NCBI GenBank assembly: GCA_037349315.1
Contig: JBAIAC010000001.1
Coordinates: 35,340,001-35,404,000, forward strand
DNA from: Chelydra serpentina
Lineage: Eukaryota > Chordata > Testudines > Chelydridae
Direction of reading: 5' to 3'
DNA: 64,000 bases
The notes below the pieces were generated by a model, which was not told the origin of the DNA, did no database searches, and saw only the letters and a list, made by a program, of their open reading frames with translations. Positions 21,772 through 33,700 of this stretch are shown one piece after another (within the stretch, counting starts at the first letter, position 1; every line of letters begins with the position of its first letter). A program made the position numbers and the translations under genes.

Positions 21772-24700
21772 ATGTCTGGGACGCGGGGCTCGGAGAGGAA
21801 GGAGAGCTCGGAGCTGGAAGAAGGGCAATGTGACTCGGGCATCTACTCGATCCCCTCCATCCGCTCCCTGCCCGGCCCGCCGGGGGACGGGGAGCACCCC
21901 CCGGGCCTCGGGGACACGCTGCGGGAGAAGGACTCCGGCCCCCTGGGCAAAGAGGGGACAGACCCCCTGGAAGCGGAGGAGAGGATCGACTCTACCTATG
22001 GCTCGGCCTCCCTGACCGAGCACCTGGCCGCCCTGGGGCAGCTCCCCGTGGAGGAAGCAGAAGCCCTGGAGGGGCTCAGCCGGCAGCAGCTGGAGGCTCT
22101 CACCTACATTTCGGAGGATGGCGACACGTGAGTGACCTTGTGGCTAGTGCTGCTCTCCCCCAGGCCCGGGAGGGACACCACAGGGAGGGGAGCCTAGTTT
22201 CTGTGGCTCCATCCGTCCTTGGCTTCTAAGGACAAGGGAGCCAGTTAGTCCTGCTTGTGGTGGCGGCTGTGATGTAGACACTTGTCCCTTGGGAACTGAG
22301 CAGCTCATCTCACACAGGGCCACCAAACAGCCATTAAATGCAAATGACTTCCAGCCACTGCTGTTCTGCAGTCACATTGACACTAGTGCCTCAGAGGTGA
22401 GCGGTTCTGTGTCCCATTCCCTACCCAGCTTCCCCCTCTGCCTGGTACTGGTTGTGTCTGACACCACAAAGATAAGAAGCTGCATGTCTTTAGAGATAGC
22501 CAGTGCCCCCCAAAATTTCAGAGTCAAATTGTAACTGCGAGACTGTCAGTAGAAGAATCCATGTCCCATCTCCCAGAGCCATCCTCTTCTCTTCTTCAGA
22601 GTCACATGTAGGCTCTCGGCCCCAATGAAATGGGCTGGGTATTTAACAATTAATCTAAGATTGGGACAGATCAAATGGAACAAACAGAGAGAAAATGAAA
22701 TTGCGCAAATCCATTTACTTCTCAGGACATGCAGACGGAGTTAGGGGTCTGGCTGGGATGCATGGTCAGAATGATACAGAAATACACGTGCCAGTGAGAA
22801 GCTGAGTTTCTTCTTGTTTTGTGGCTGCCAGGAAAATGGGAGGCAGGTTCCATGTACAAAAATCTGCTCTTTTCACCTGCGAAAACTCAAAGCACAAAGC
22901 TCTGGCAGCAAGGGAGATGACTAACCTGCATAGGCTGTTTTAGGTTGTAGACACATGACCAAATCCGCTATGTTGGAGAAGACCAGATTACGAAACACTT
23001 AAGTTCCTTCTATGCTGCTGGATAGATCAATGTTGGGGGTATATGGGTAAGCTGGCTACAGCATAACATGTGGCTCATATTCCTGGACCTAAAATGGGTT
23101 TGCAGGTTCTGTGGCTGAAGCCGATTCAGTTCGTAAAGGATTTTTGTGTGCCTAAAGAGGCAGTGGCCTAACCCTGCATCCCTTCTACTCCTCTGTTACA
23201 GCTTTAGGTGCTATCCTCTCTCAGGCCTAGTTTACACTTACAAATCAGATTGATGTGTCGGTAAGGGCTATGAAAAATTTTGTGCCCTGAGCACTGTAGT
23301 TAGTTTGACCTAATCCTGGGTGTAGACAGTGCTAGGTCGATGGAAGATTTCCTCATCTAGACAAGTCCTAAGTGCTGTGACTTTCATGTGTGCCAGGGGA
23401 TCGTTGTTTTCCCTTCCCCGCTGTGTCTAGGAGATGAAGTTCCTTGGCGAGGCGTCTGCTGATTTATCTGGTTCCATCTTGTAAGGTGCCTGAACTTGTT
23501 GCTTGTCACACTGGCATGATCAGACCCTATCATAAGCCTTTCACTAAGTGGAGAAGCAATTAACCCCTGGTGGCACTTTTTGCTCCCTCCTGCCAGGAGG
23601 CAGCTTTCCAAAGCTCTGCAAATGGCTGCAGCGGCACTAGTGCTTTCTCTCTCCCCCTCTTCCCCCCGCCCCCCCTTTTACAGGGCAATTTAAAAAGGAA
23701 ATCTTCAAAGAGTGAGGGGGGGAAAGCATCTGCTACTTATAGCAAGGCCTTTGTGAGTTAGTGCTTAGAGAAGTGGGACTGAGTCCGAATTCCTAGGTTA
23801 TAGCCCTGGACCCTAACTCTGGGAGGGAGTGTGTTGTAGTGCTTAGAGCAGTGAGGCTGGACTCCTGAAAATATCTAGGCCCAGGTGCGTCGGGAATAGC
23901 ATGCAGAAGTGCTGAGCACTCACAATTCCAGTTGAACTCAGTGGGGGTACAAGTGCTCAGCACCTCCCTTGCGTTCTCAGTTTTTCTGTGTGTAAAATGA
24001 GGCTGATAATACTTCCAAGGCTTAATGAATGAAAGGGGCCAGAGAGGGCGCAGAGTTAGTTTTTGTTGTTCTAGGGAGGCAGAGAAGATGACCCAATAGG
24101 CCTCTTCTATTTCTGCTCGTAGATTGCCCAGGAGCAGCAAGAGGAGAATTGCAATTGTCCCATCATGTGCCTTGCCTGAATTCATCCTGTGAAGCAGAGC
24201 CTGGGCTGGCATTAGAACCTCATGCTGATTATTTCTCAGAAGGTTCATTGAGCAATAGCACTTCCTTGTAACCATTCTAATTATGAACACAAAAGTCCTG
24301 GGCTTAGAGCTAGTAGTTCCTGTTTCTTCAGCTGTCTGTGTTGATTCAGTCCCTGATCCTGAGTGGGCAAACCATCCATGATCTGGTGGGGGGTAGACTG
24401 TGCTGTGGGTGCCCAGTGCCTTTCCTGGCTCCCCAACCTGCGAGGCAGTTTCCTGTGGGCTTGCCTGAGATTCTGTCTCATTGGGAGCTCTGTCCTCAGT
24501 CTGACACTTGTATTGAAAGTTCATCAGTGGAGGCAGAGATGAACTTGTTACCAGCCACTTGAAATCCCATCAGCTGAGCCAAAACTGTGCCTGTAGAACC
24601 GAACCAGCTGTGCTCTGAAAACAAAAAGGGGCTCTGATGGCGCAGGAGGGGTTAATGTATTAGCCAGCCCGCCCTGGAGAAATGGGTCTGATCATAAGTG

Positions 24701-27700
24701 AAATGAGTTAGGCCTCTGCCTAATCCTTGGTGGACATTTGATTGAGTTACAAAATCTACTGCATAATTGGTAGTTTCTGGTTTGGAGATGCCAGGATTAG
24801 AATAGCAGGGGGGCTGCAGGTCGCGACTGAGGTATATTGGCAGAGCTGGAATAGTAGGAATGCTGCAGGTCAGGAGTGTGGGATCAGTGACGTTGTGGGG
24901 TGGGAGTATTCCAGGACTGGACTAGCAGGAAGTACTGCAGTCAGGAATGAGGAATACCAAGGAGGATTGTGGGTCAGGATTGAGATGTCTTGACAGAACT
25001 GGGTGGGTGAGATCGAGTCTAACCTTTGGAATAGCAGGGGGCTACTGGCCATAGGGTGACCAGACAGCAAGTGTGAAAAATCGGAACAGCGGGTGAGGGT
25101 AATAGGAGCTAATATAAGAATAAGACCCAAAAATCGGGACTGTCCCTATAAAATCAGGACATCTGGTCACCCTAACCAGCCAGGACAGAGAGAGGTTGGC
25201 TGAGCTCTAGCTGGGGGTTGTTTGACATAGCAGGAGACGTGCTCCAATGGTGGGCTGCTCCCAGGCATGCCAGCATTATCCTCTGCCTGGTAATGTCCGG
25301 CATCTCCTCTTGAACTGACAGTTTGTCTCTGCTAAATTGAATCCCAGGGAACTGACTCTCTGTGGAAGTTGGAGAGGGGTTTTCCAGCCTGGGAAAGGTC
25401 TGGCTGGGTCTGGGCAGGCCAGAGAGTAATGCTTTATTTGTGTCCTGAGCTCCTAATGAACTCACCCTCTTTTTAGGGAGTTACTTGGAGAAACTCCCTG
25501 CCTCTTGCCCTCACCAGGGAGATGCAGAAAGGGAGTGGAGCAGGCTGCCCGTTGTTGCTTTTGAGGGGGGATGGGATAGGATTTTCATTCACATTCCTGC
25601 TCTGGGCAACCCCCACACCACCACCATCACTGATAAAGTGATGCTGACTGCTTCCCCAACCCCTAAAGAGATGAAGTGGATCCACTGGCATGGAGGTTAT
25701 GCCTCAGTTTCCCCCATGTGTTACAAGTCAAAGGTATTTCCTCTTCCTGCTCTCACCCTTGTGGGCTAATACTCCAGGGGAGCCAAAGCATGGCCCCTGG
25801 AGTTCCACCAGGCTGAGGCCTATACCTCCAACGCTGACGGGTTTATTGGAAATCTCCAGCGACATGTGGATGAATAGACTACATATCCCAGCGTGCAATG
25901 CTCCACCTTGCCCTGAGTAACCAGGCCCCATTGCATGATGGGAGCCCTAGTGCTCACAGGGTTCACCTCCATATGTGAGGACAGATGGCAGCCACAGTCT
26001 TTAGTGGTGTGGCATCTGCAGCCCCCTCACTTGGGCAAAGTTCGGGGGTCCCCCTGGGAAACGGTCTCCGTGTTTCCTTCATATGGAAACAGAGCTAGAG
26101 CTATTTTGGTAGCCCGAGGTCTGTCTGTGGTGTCTCAGAGGAGGAGGGGAAGCCTCACTTCCTCCCGAAGTGCAGTTACTGTCGTGCCTGCTGATGGGAA
26201 ATCACATGCTGATGACTTGGGGACTGAGGGCTGATAACCAGGAATCAGGGTGGGTTCATGAGTTAATCCAGGTCCCAGTCCCAGGGGAGATGCAGTTTTA
26301 GTCTTCTCTCTGCGTGGTGGTAACTGGAGGCGGCAGTGGCTAAGGCTGACGGGCATTTGTCTTGCTTTGCCTGGGATGTATGGCTCTGGCCTGCTTGCAA
26401 CTGTTCAGTAATCACTGTGCCCTAGGCCCCGCACTGAGTGTTTCAGAGATGCAGGCAAGGTCAGCAGCTCCCCACAGTGACTGAAGGTAAGAGACCAGCT
26501 CCCAGCACCTGACCTATTGTGCTGTCCCGAGGCAGTGTTCTTGCAGCAGCATGGCTGGGATTGTGCACATTGAGTCACTGCTTCTACACTATCGCTCACT
26601 CATCCCCTCCAAGGGGGCGTTCATAGTGCTGATTATGCCATTCGGTTTCACACCACAATATGTGCAAAAGAGGGAAAAGAATCACTGGCGCTGGGAGAAC
26701 CCTGGGCAAGCTAGATGGAGTTCAAAGAAGGGCAAGTAAGAAAGGGTCAGGCGGGCTGAGTTATGGGGAAATATTTTTAAAAGCCTGGCTATGGGATGAC
26801 TGGGGGAAGATGTGTGAATTTGCCATTCTCTGCAGGACATTGCTGCCCAGGAGGGGATGGGATGGAATTAAGCAAATGGAGATTTAAGCTGAATCTCAGA
26901 AAAGCTTCCAGACACTGAGACATATTAGGCTGAGATCGGCTCCCAAGGGAAGGTTTAGAAGCCCCAGTAGCTCAAGATCAAACTATAGTAAATGAATATT
27001 GGAGACCAATCCTTTCCTGGCCCCTGCAGGACTGGATGGTCATATAGGGCTTTCCACCTCTACCATCTATGATTCTAACCGCTGACTCTTTGGCTGGTCA
27101 GACAGAACACGGAATATCTCTTTTAGGTGGCGTTTGGCGTTGTGATTGTAACTTTATCTCGTTTTGAGCAGTCTGGAGCCAGAGGTGCCAGTAACTTTAT
27201 ATGAGGCCGACCACATGTCCAGCTAACTCGTTCACTTAGGGAATCACTAGACTGCATGTTCCACTGCTGCTTCATGTGTTCTGGGTTGCAAATGTAGGGG
27301 AGTCAAGAGGCCAACTGCTCTTGTTTAGCAGGGACACTCCCAGCTCTAGGCTTAATTAGGATTAAAACCAAACAAAATGTTAGTAAAATCTACAACAGGG
27401 AACAATCCTGGGTGGGATCTAATGAGACTTCCCTGGGCCAGGTTCTGCCACCCTTATGTTGGGTAGTATCTCACGCTTGAGTCATCCTGTTGATTTCAGT
27501 GGGGCTGCCCACAGAGTAGGGTACCATTCAGTATGAGGAAGGTTAGCCCAGTCTGAACCTTCCTCATATCTGTAGTACTTGTACATCAATTTTTCATTCC
27601 TTTTCTCCTCCATTGATTGCAATGGCCTTAAAAAGTCTGTCCCTGTGTGGGGTTTGGGATGGTAGAAGGGAGGGATATTATTCCCCATAAGAAGGCCATA

Positions 27701-30700
27701 AAGAGGCCTCCTGCTTCCTGACTCTCTTCTAGCTAGCTGACTCTCTTCTCCTCCTTCCTGGAATGTACCAAGTTGAAGATGCTCCTCCCAACGGCAGGCC
27801 AAAAGGCTACAGGGAAGGGTGGCTTGGGGTCTGTGCTCACACAGCCCCAGGCCTGGAAAAATATGCCCTGGACTAAGCCTGAGCCAGGCTGAAATACATC
27901 CGTGCCGTGAGCCACAGCTCTTCCTGCCTGGTCTCCTAGTGGTCAGTACTCCAACTGCTTTGGGGCCCGAAGACACCAGTCTCCAGCTGGCTGAACTCTG
28001 CACCACCACAACCAAACCAGTCAATCCGTGCTAGGCCACCCCTCCAGAAAACAATTGCTGCCACCTCCTGCTACACACACACTAGATGAGTTCTTGGTAG
28101 CCTCACCTGCCTCACTACATCAGTTTATGCTGGCTCCAGAAACAGAGCACTCTGTGGGGATGGCATGAGAGATGGGGGCTGAGTTTCCTCTTCTCCTGAA
28201 TCAGATTGTTGCCTGCCTGAAAACAGTGAGCAGAGGACCCTGGAGTGCGTGGCCTTTCCTACAGGGCCTACTCATACACACAGAGCCTTATGCTGTGGTG
28301 GGTTGGCCTCCAGGTGCCAGCCAGGGTGGCAATGCCCCTTCCCCCAGCACCACCGGCAGCAGCATTGGCACTGTCTCCCTGCAGATGTCATTGCATTGGT
28401 CACACATAGTTCACATGTCACAGCCGTAAGTGCTGGAGACGTGGTTTTTTAAACGGTAGCTCAGACTGTGCAGAGATTGAAGCACTCGCCTCAAGTTGAG
28501 ATTCCCACTTGCCTGGGTGAGTGGATTTTTCATGCCTGGCCCCTGCCTCTAGCAGAGAACTTTCCATTCGCCTTTATCCCATGGTTGTCTTCTCTCTCAC
28601 CCCAAACCACCTCCTGCTGTGGAAACTGCAGGTTAGTGATTGAAGGACAGTGGCAGAAATGTGTGTGAGGAGCCAAGGGCTGGACTAGTGGGGAGGGCGG
28701 AGGCTGTGGGTCAGAAGTGAGGTGGGCCATCAGAGCTGTGGGTGGGGAGCCCAGGACTGCAACAGCCAGAGATGCTGTAGGTCCGGTGTGACATGCATTG
28801 GCGGAGTTGTGTGGTAAAGGTTCCTGCTGGTCAGTTTCAGCTCTCTGAGGAAGGGGTTAGAAGGGCAGGTTAAAAGGGAGAACAGGATAGCTGGAATTCC
28901 CCTGCTGCTCTCCTTAGGAATGCGTGCTCTCTGTTTTCCAAATCTTCCTGCTGCTGGCTCTATTTCCTCCTTTCCTCGTGAACAATCAAGTGTTTACTGC
29001 AAACGCTGATATTTGCATGATTTCCCATGCCTCTGCTGGGAGAGAGCAGGGAGAAGAGTGTGAATTTTCTCTTTAACATGTGGGCAGGAAGCAGGGGTGG
29101 GGATGGCAGTTATATAGAACAAATCATGTCAGATGTTTGATCCCTTGTTCTGGATACTTGTAGGCTGAGTGGGTGGATGGGACTGCAGGGCAATGCCACC
29201 TAACTAGGGATCTCAAAGCTCTTTACAAGTGGGAATAAATTAAGATTCCCAGCCCCTCCCAGATCGGGATCTGTATTACCAACCCGATTTCTTGGAGGGG
29301 AGAGACTGAAGTGTTTCCCCGAGGTCTGATGGCAAGTCAATGGCAGAAGTGGGAATAGAGCCCGGGATCCTAGTCCCTTTCTCTAACCGCAATGAATCTG
29401 TGGTGATGCTAAAGCTTTTCTTGCCATGTGATTGGGATTACCCCCTAAGCGTAGAAGCCATAGTTTTCGAGTCATCCTCTCATCTGCTTTCCCCCTCTTT
29501 CAAGTACACGAGCTGCTTGGAGCAGGGTGTAGAACCATCCAAAGCTCTGTGTAAAGTCAGGCTATGTTGTAATTAATCCAGGACCATCCAAGATGTCACA
29601 TGCTGTGCTGCATGCTGAGCCCACTGGGAGATTCTCAGGAATAGAACTCTGGCCCTCCTGCTCCAGCTGGGTCTCTCCCAGTTAAGCTAAAAATAATCTC
29701 CATTAGCTACTCCTGGGTTGCTATCCCCATGGGGAAGCAGTACAGATGCTATGACCCACAGCTGAGTGCTCTGGGTTCTATGCAGCAGAGGGTGGTGGTG
29801 AATGTATATTTGCATCTGCGTTCTCTCTTTACCTGTCTGACTAGTTCATTACAATATTATTATTTCTGCTACAATAGAACCTAGAGGCCCCAACTGAGAT
29901 TGTGCCTAACACAACAAGGCCCCAGGACAAACACGGAGCTGGCAGTTTCAATAGACCAGGGAGACAAATGGTGTGAGAGGAAATGGAGGCTGAGGAAGGG
30001 GAAGGGTCCCCTTGCCTGAAATCATCTAGCATACCGGTGACAGGTCTGAATGCCAATCGAATGACCTATCCACAGGGCCACACTACCATCGTCCTTGGCA
30101 ATTCCATCACCCCCCTTAACTGCCCTCCTGCACACACCCCTTTCCCAAGCTTCCCCTCTCCCAGCGCAACAGCCTACTACATCAGTTGTCCACAGCTGCT
30201 AGTGTTGGGGGGGAAATAAGCTGGTGGAAGGGTGAAAGAGGGCGGAGTTAAGGGTGCGGTGTGTGGTCGGTGGTGTACGGTAGCTGTGGCAATGGGAAGG
30301 CGCATGCCTGCAAGTGAAGGAGTAGAGGGTATATGTTGCTTGGTGGCTTGCCTGCCCATTTCCTTGCTTTTGGGGTTTGTGTTAAATGTGTGTGTGTGGC
30401 AACTTCAGCTGCTTGGCAACAAAGCCTTCTTTATGTGGTAGTCATGTCGGGCTCAGGGTATTAGAGCGACAAAGTGAGTGAGGAAATATCTTTTATTGGA
30501 CCAACTTCTGTTAGGGAGAGAGACAAGCTTTCCAGCTACATAGAATTCTTCCTCAGGTGTGAGTTTGGGTGTTGTCCTCTTGGCTGTGGGGCGAGGCAGC
30601 TGGCCAGGCCAGTGGTATTCTTAGAGCTGTCCGATCATCAGTGGCAATATTAATATAATAATAATATATATATTATATATAATATTGAGGCCTAGGAAAA

Positions 30701-33700
30701 AGTAAACAAGGCTGAGGCCTCTGTGCCTCATGCTTTGCAGGGTCAGGGGGTTCCCGCTTTGGCATAAAATAATCCTGACCCACTCACTTGCATCATCATG
30801 CAACCTCTCATGCCGCTGGCTCATCCCTCAGCTCTGGTTCTGCACGCGGAGGACTTGAGACAGTTGGGATCTCTATGCCTGTTTCAGGAAGTCAAGGACT
30901 GCCACATGATAAAGGGAGAACAAATGTGGAAATGAGACTGGTGGGAAACAGAGTGCAAGGGGAGGGGAAATACTCCCAACTAGGCATGTCCTAGATGGCA
31001 CCAACTTCCTGGTGGAAGTCCCAGGCACTAACTGATTCGGCAAGACTAGCAACCCACTGCATGTCCCTAGTGCCTTTACGTGGCAGACCTCAGAGCTCTA
31101 CAGGGCTTTAAAGGTGTGCCAGTCGTATTCCCTCCATTTTACGGGCAGGGAAGGTGAGTCCCCTCACTCGGCCAGGGTCACGCAGCGCAGTCGCCTTAAA
31201 CCCAAAGCGTTCTACTGAGAGCTGGGGGCGGATTGACAGACTTGGGTTTTCAGCCTTAAGCGTGTGACTGGCCCACCTTTCCCCGGCTACCAGTTCTGGG
31301 TATGACGTGGTGCGTGTGTTGGGGGGGTGGGGGATTCCTGGGGGTGGGGACTGGCGTGGTAGGAATTGCAGAGGGCTCCATGTACTTTCACGCCAGGCCT
31401 GGCCTCAGTCCCCTGGGAGTTGTTTGGCTCCAAAAAGTGAAAGCAGCAGAAGTTTAAAGTTCAGTCAGAATTGCCCTGGAAAGTCCCATCTGCTGAGACT
31501 TCTTATCTAGCGCATAGGGGCTGAGGAGCAAGGCCACGCCCATAGCCCTGCTGGCAGGGGGACTGGGAGGGACGCAGTGGGAGCTGGCTTATAGAAACAG
31601 GGGCTGTCCCGGGTAAATGGGAGGGAGGCCCAGCTGCAGGAGCCACCAAGGACCTTGTCTACGCTGAGGTTGCCTGGCAGTCTCCCAGTGCCTTTTCCCT
31701 GGTGTCGGTAATGGTGCAATTGCTAGGTAAATGGGGCCCAGATGCTTTCACCGGCATGCCCACTGAGCTATGTACAGCTCTGCCAATGCCCCTCTGTCCT
31801 GACCGGCGGCCCCCCCAGCCCCTCTTCCCCCAGTGCTGTCCAGTGGAAACCTTGCTTCTCTCCTCCCCCCTGCCACCCAACCCCACAACCAGAGGCTGGT
31901 TCCAGTAGATATTTTCCTTGCTGAATGCCCCCCCCCCACACACATACACACGCAGGCATGCACAGCTGTCAGTTGCTCTTCCCCCTACGCTGGGAGCTCT
32001 AGCCCCCTCCCCCACCGCCATTTGTTGCTCAAACTGTGGGTGGCCAGTCCCTCCAGTGCAGCAGGGGAATTCCCCATGCCCATGTGACCTGGGGCTTCCC
32101 CCGGGGCAATGCAGCAAGGCACAGACACTTGGCTTCGCTCTTCCTGCTGCTCCTTCTGCCTGAAGGGGACCAGCTTGGGGTCCCCTGGATCCTGGCTGCT
32201 GACAGACCCGAGCTTCTGTCCCTGCTCAGCATTGTCCAAAAAAAGGCACCAAAGTTGGCTTTAGTGTAGAACTCCTCCAGACCGAACTAGTCCTTCCCTC
32301 CATCCCTCTGCAAGAGACTACCAGTCACATCGGCCACCAGGCCCAGTGTGCCATCCAGGACCCCTGTCCCTCCACCTTCCACACCCTCCCCTGGGGACCC
32401 CCCAGCACTCCAGCCTTTACCCTGCAGTAGTCTCCGTGGGGGAGCTGCCGAGACCAGATGGGTTGAGGTGCCCCCAGTAAATGAGCAGCGCCCCTTATCT
32501 GACTCGTGAACAGCAGCTTCTCCATGCCTGGACTGTGGTGGCACCTGGACAGGGAGCAGCTGGTGAAAGCTGAGCCCAGGCGTGCCTTCTCTATAACTTC
32601 CCCCTGCGGCTTTGGGACTCGTTAGTGCCCCAGTGGCTCCCCCCTCACTCCCAACTCCAACCAGCAAGAAGCTTGTGTCCTTTCCAGTGAGACCTCGAGC
32701 TGGCCATGCTGCCTCACCCGTTCCTGCCTCCCGGCACCACCGTTACTGCAACGCACTGTGAAGCCATCTGCCTTGAGAGCAGCATGCTAATGGGTCCCTA
32801 ACAAAGCCGCCATCCCCACCATTGCATCAGCCTGGTGCTCTGCTCTGCAGTGAATGCCGGCTCCAGTTCAAGGACCCTGTGGTGGTGTTCAGAGCCTTCC
32901 TTGAGGTTGGGCCTAGCTCCCGTGTCAATCAGCTTTCCCGGCACCACTGGGCCATCCCGCACCATGTGAGCTGGCCTTAGGCTGGAACTGACTCCCACAG
33001 GAGATCAGAGACCTCACTGTGATCAGAACGAAATGCAAAACTTGCCTCTGACTTAGCCTGTAGCACACATGCAACCACCCCCTCATTCTCACCCCCTCCC
33101 GCGCAGTACATGCTAACCCAGCCTCTGTCCCGCAGCCTGGGAATAGGGCCTTGAAGCCAGAGTGGTGTTACTGTTTCTATCTTTAGATGCTTTGGAGGTG
33201 CTCAGGCTCCCACGGGATGGGGGCCAGGTCTGGCTAGAGAGGGAGCTCAGGAGGGGGCTCTTGGCTCTGCTTGGGGGTGACTTTTGGCGCTGAGGTAATG
33301 ACAGGCGTACTGTGTGGGGCTGGAAATTCCCTTCAAATTTCTTACTCTTGTTCTGACTGCTCGGGGTGCGACAAGGACCGGTATGAAACTCGCACGAGTG
33401 CGGCTTGTGGGCTCTCACACGTGTCCCTTGCTGTCTGGGGCCCTGGGCTCCAATCTTCTGTGCAGATTTCTGTGGGAGCTGAGAGTTGGGCCCAGGTGGG
33501 GCTGCCGGCTCTAGCAGACAGTGGCGGGTGCTGAGTCCTGGTCGATACAGTTCCATCTGGTCAGCCGTGGCCCCTAACCCAGCCCTGGTGCTCCCATGGG
33601 GTGGGGGTGGGGGGAGGCTGGGAATCCAGGTTTTCTCTCCTCCTGCGGACCCTGGCCTAGTTCATTCCCTGACCAGTCTGAGCTGGGGCAACCTACTCTG

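Noticed and set aside
21232..22023. 263-codon minus-strand open frame over the NFKBIE promoter
   Set aside because: GC-driven shadow of the CpG island and exon 1; composition is Arg/Pro/Gly-rich with no domain.
23793..24524. 243-codon minus-strand open frame in NFKBIE intron 1
   Set aside because: No recognisable domain, overlaps a palindromic MITE (23880-23970), and shows no supporting splice or promoter context.
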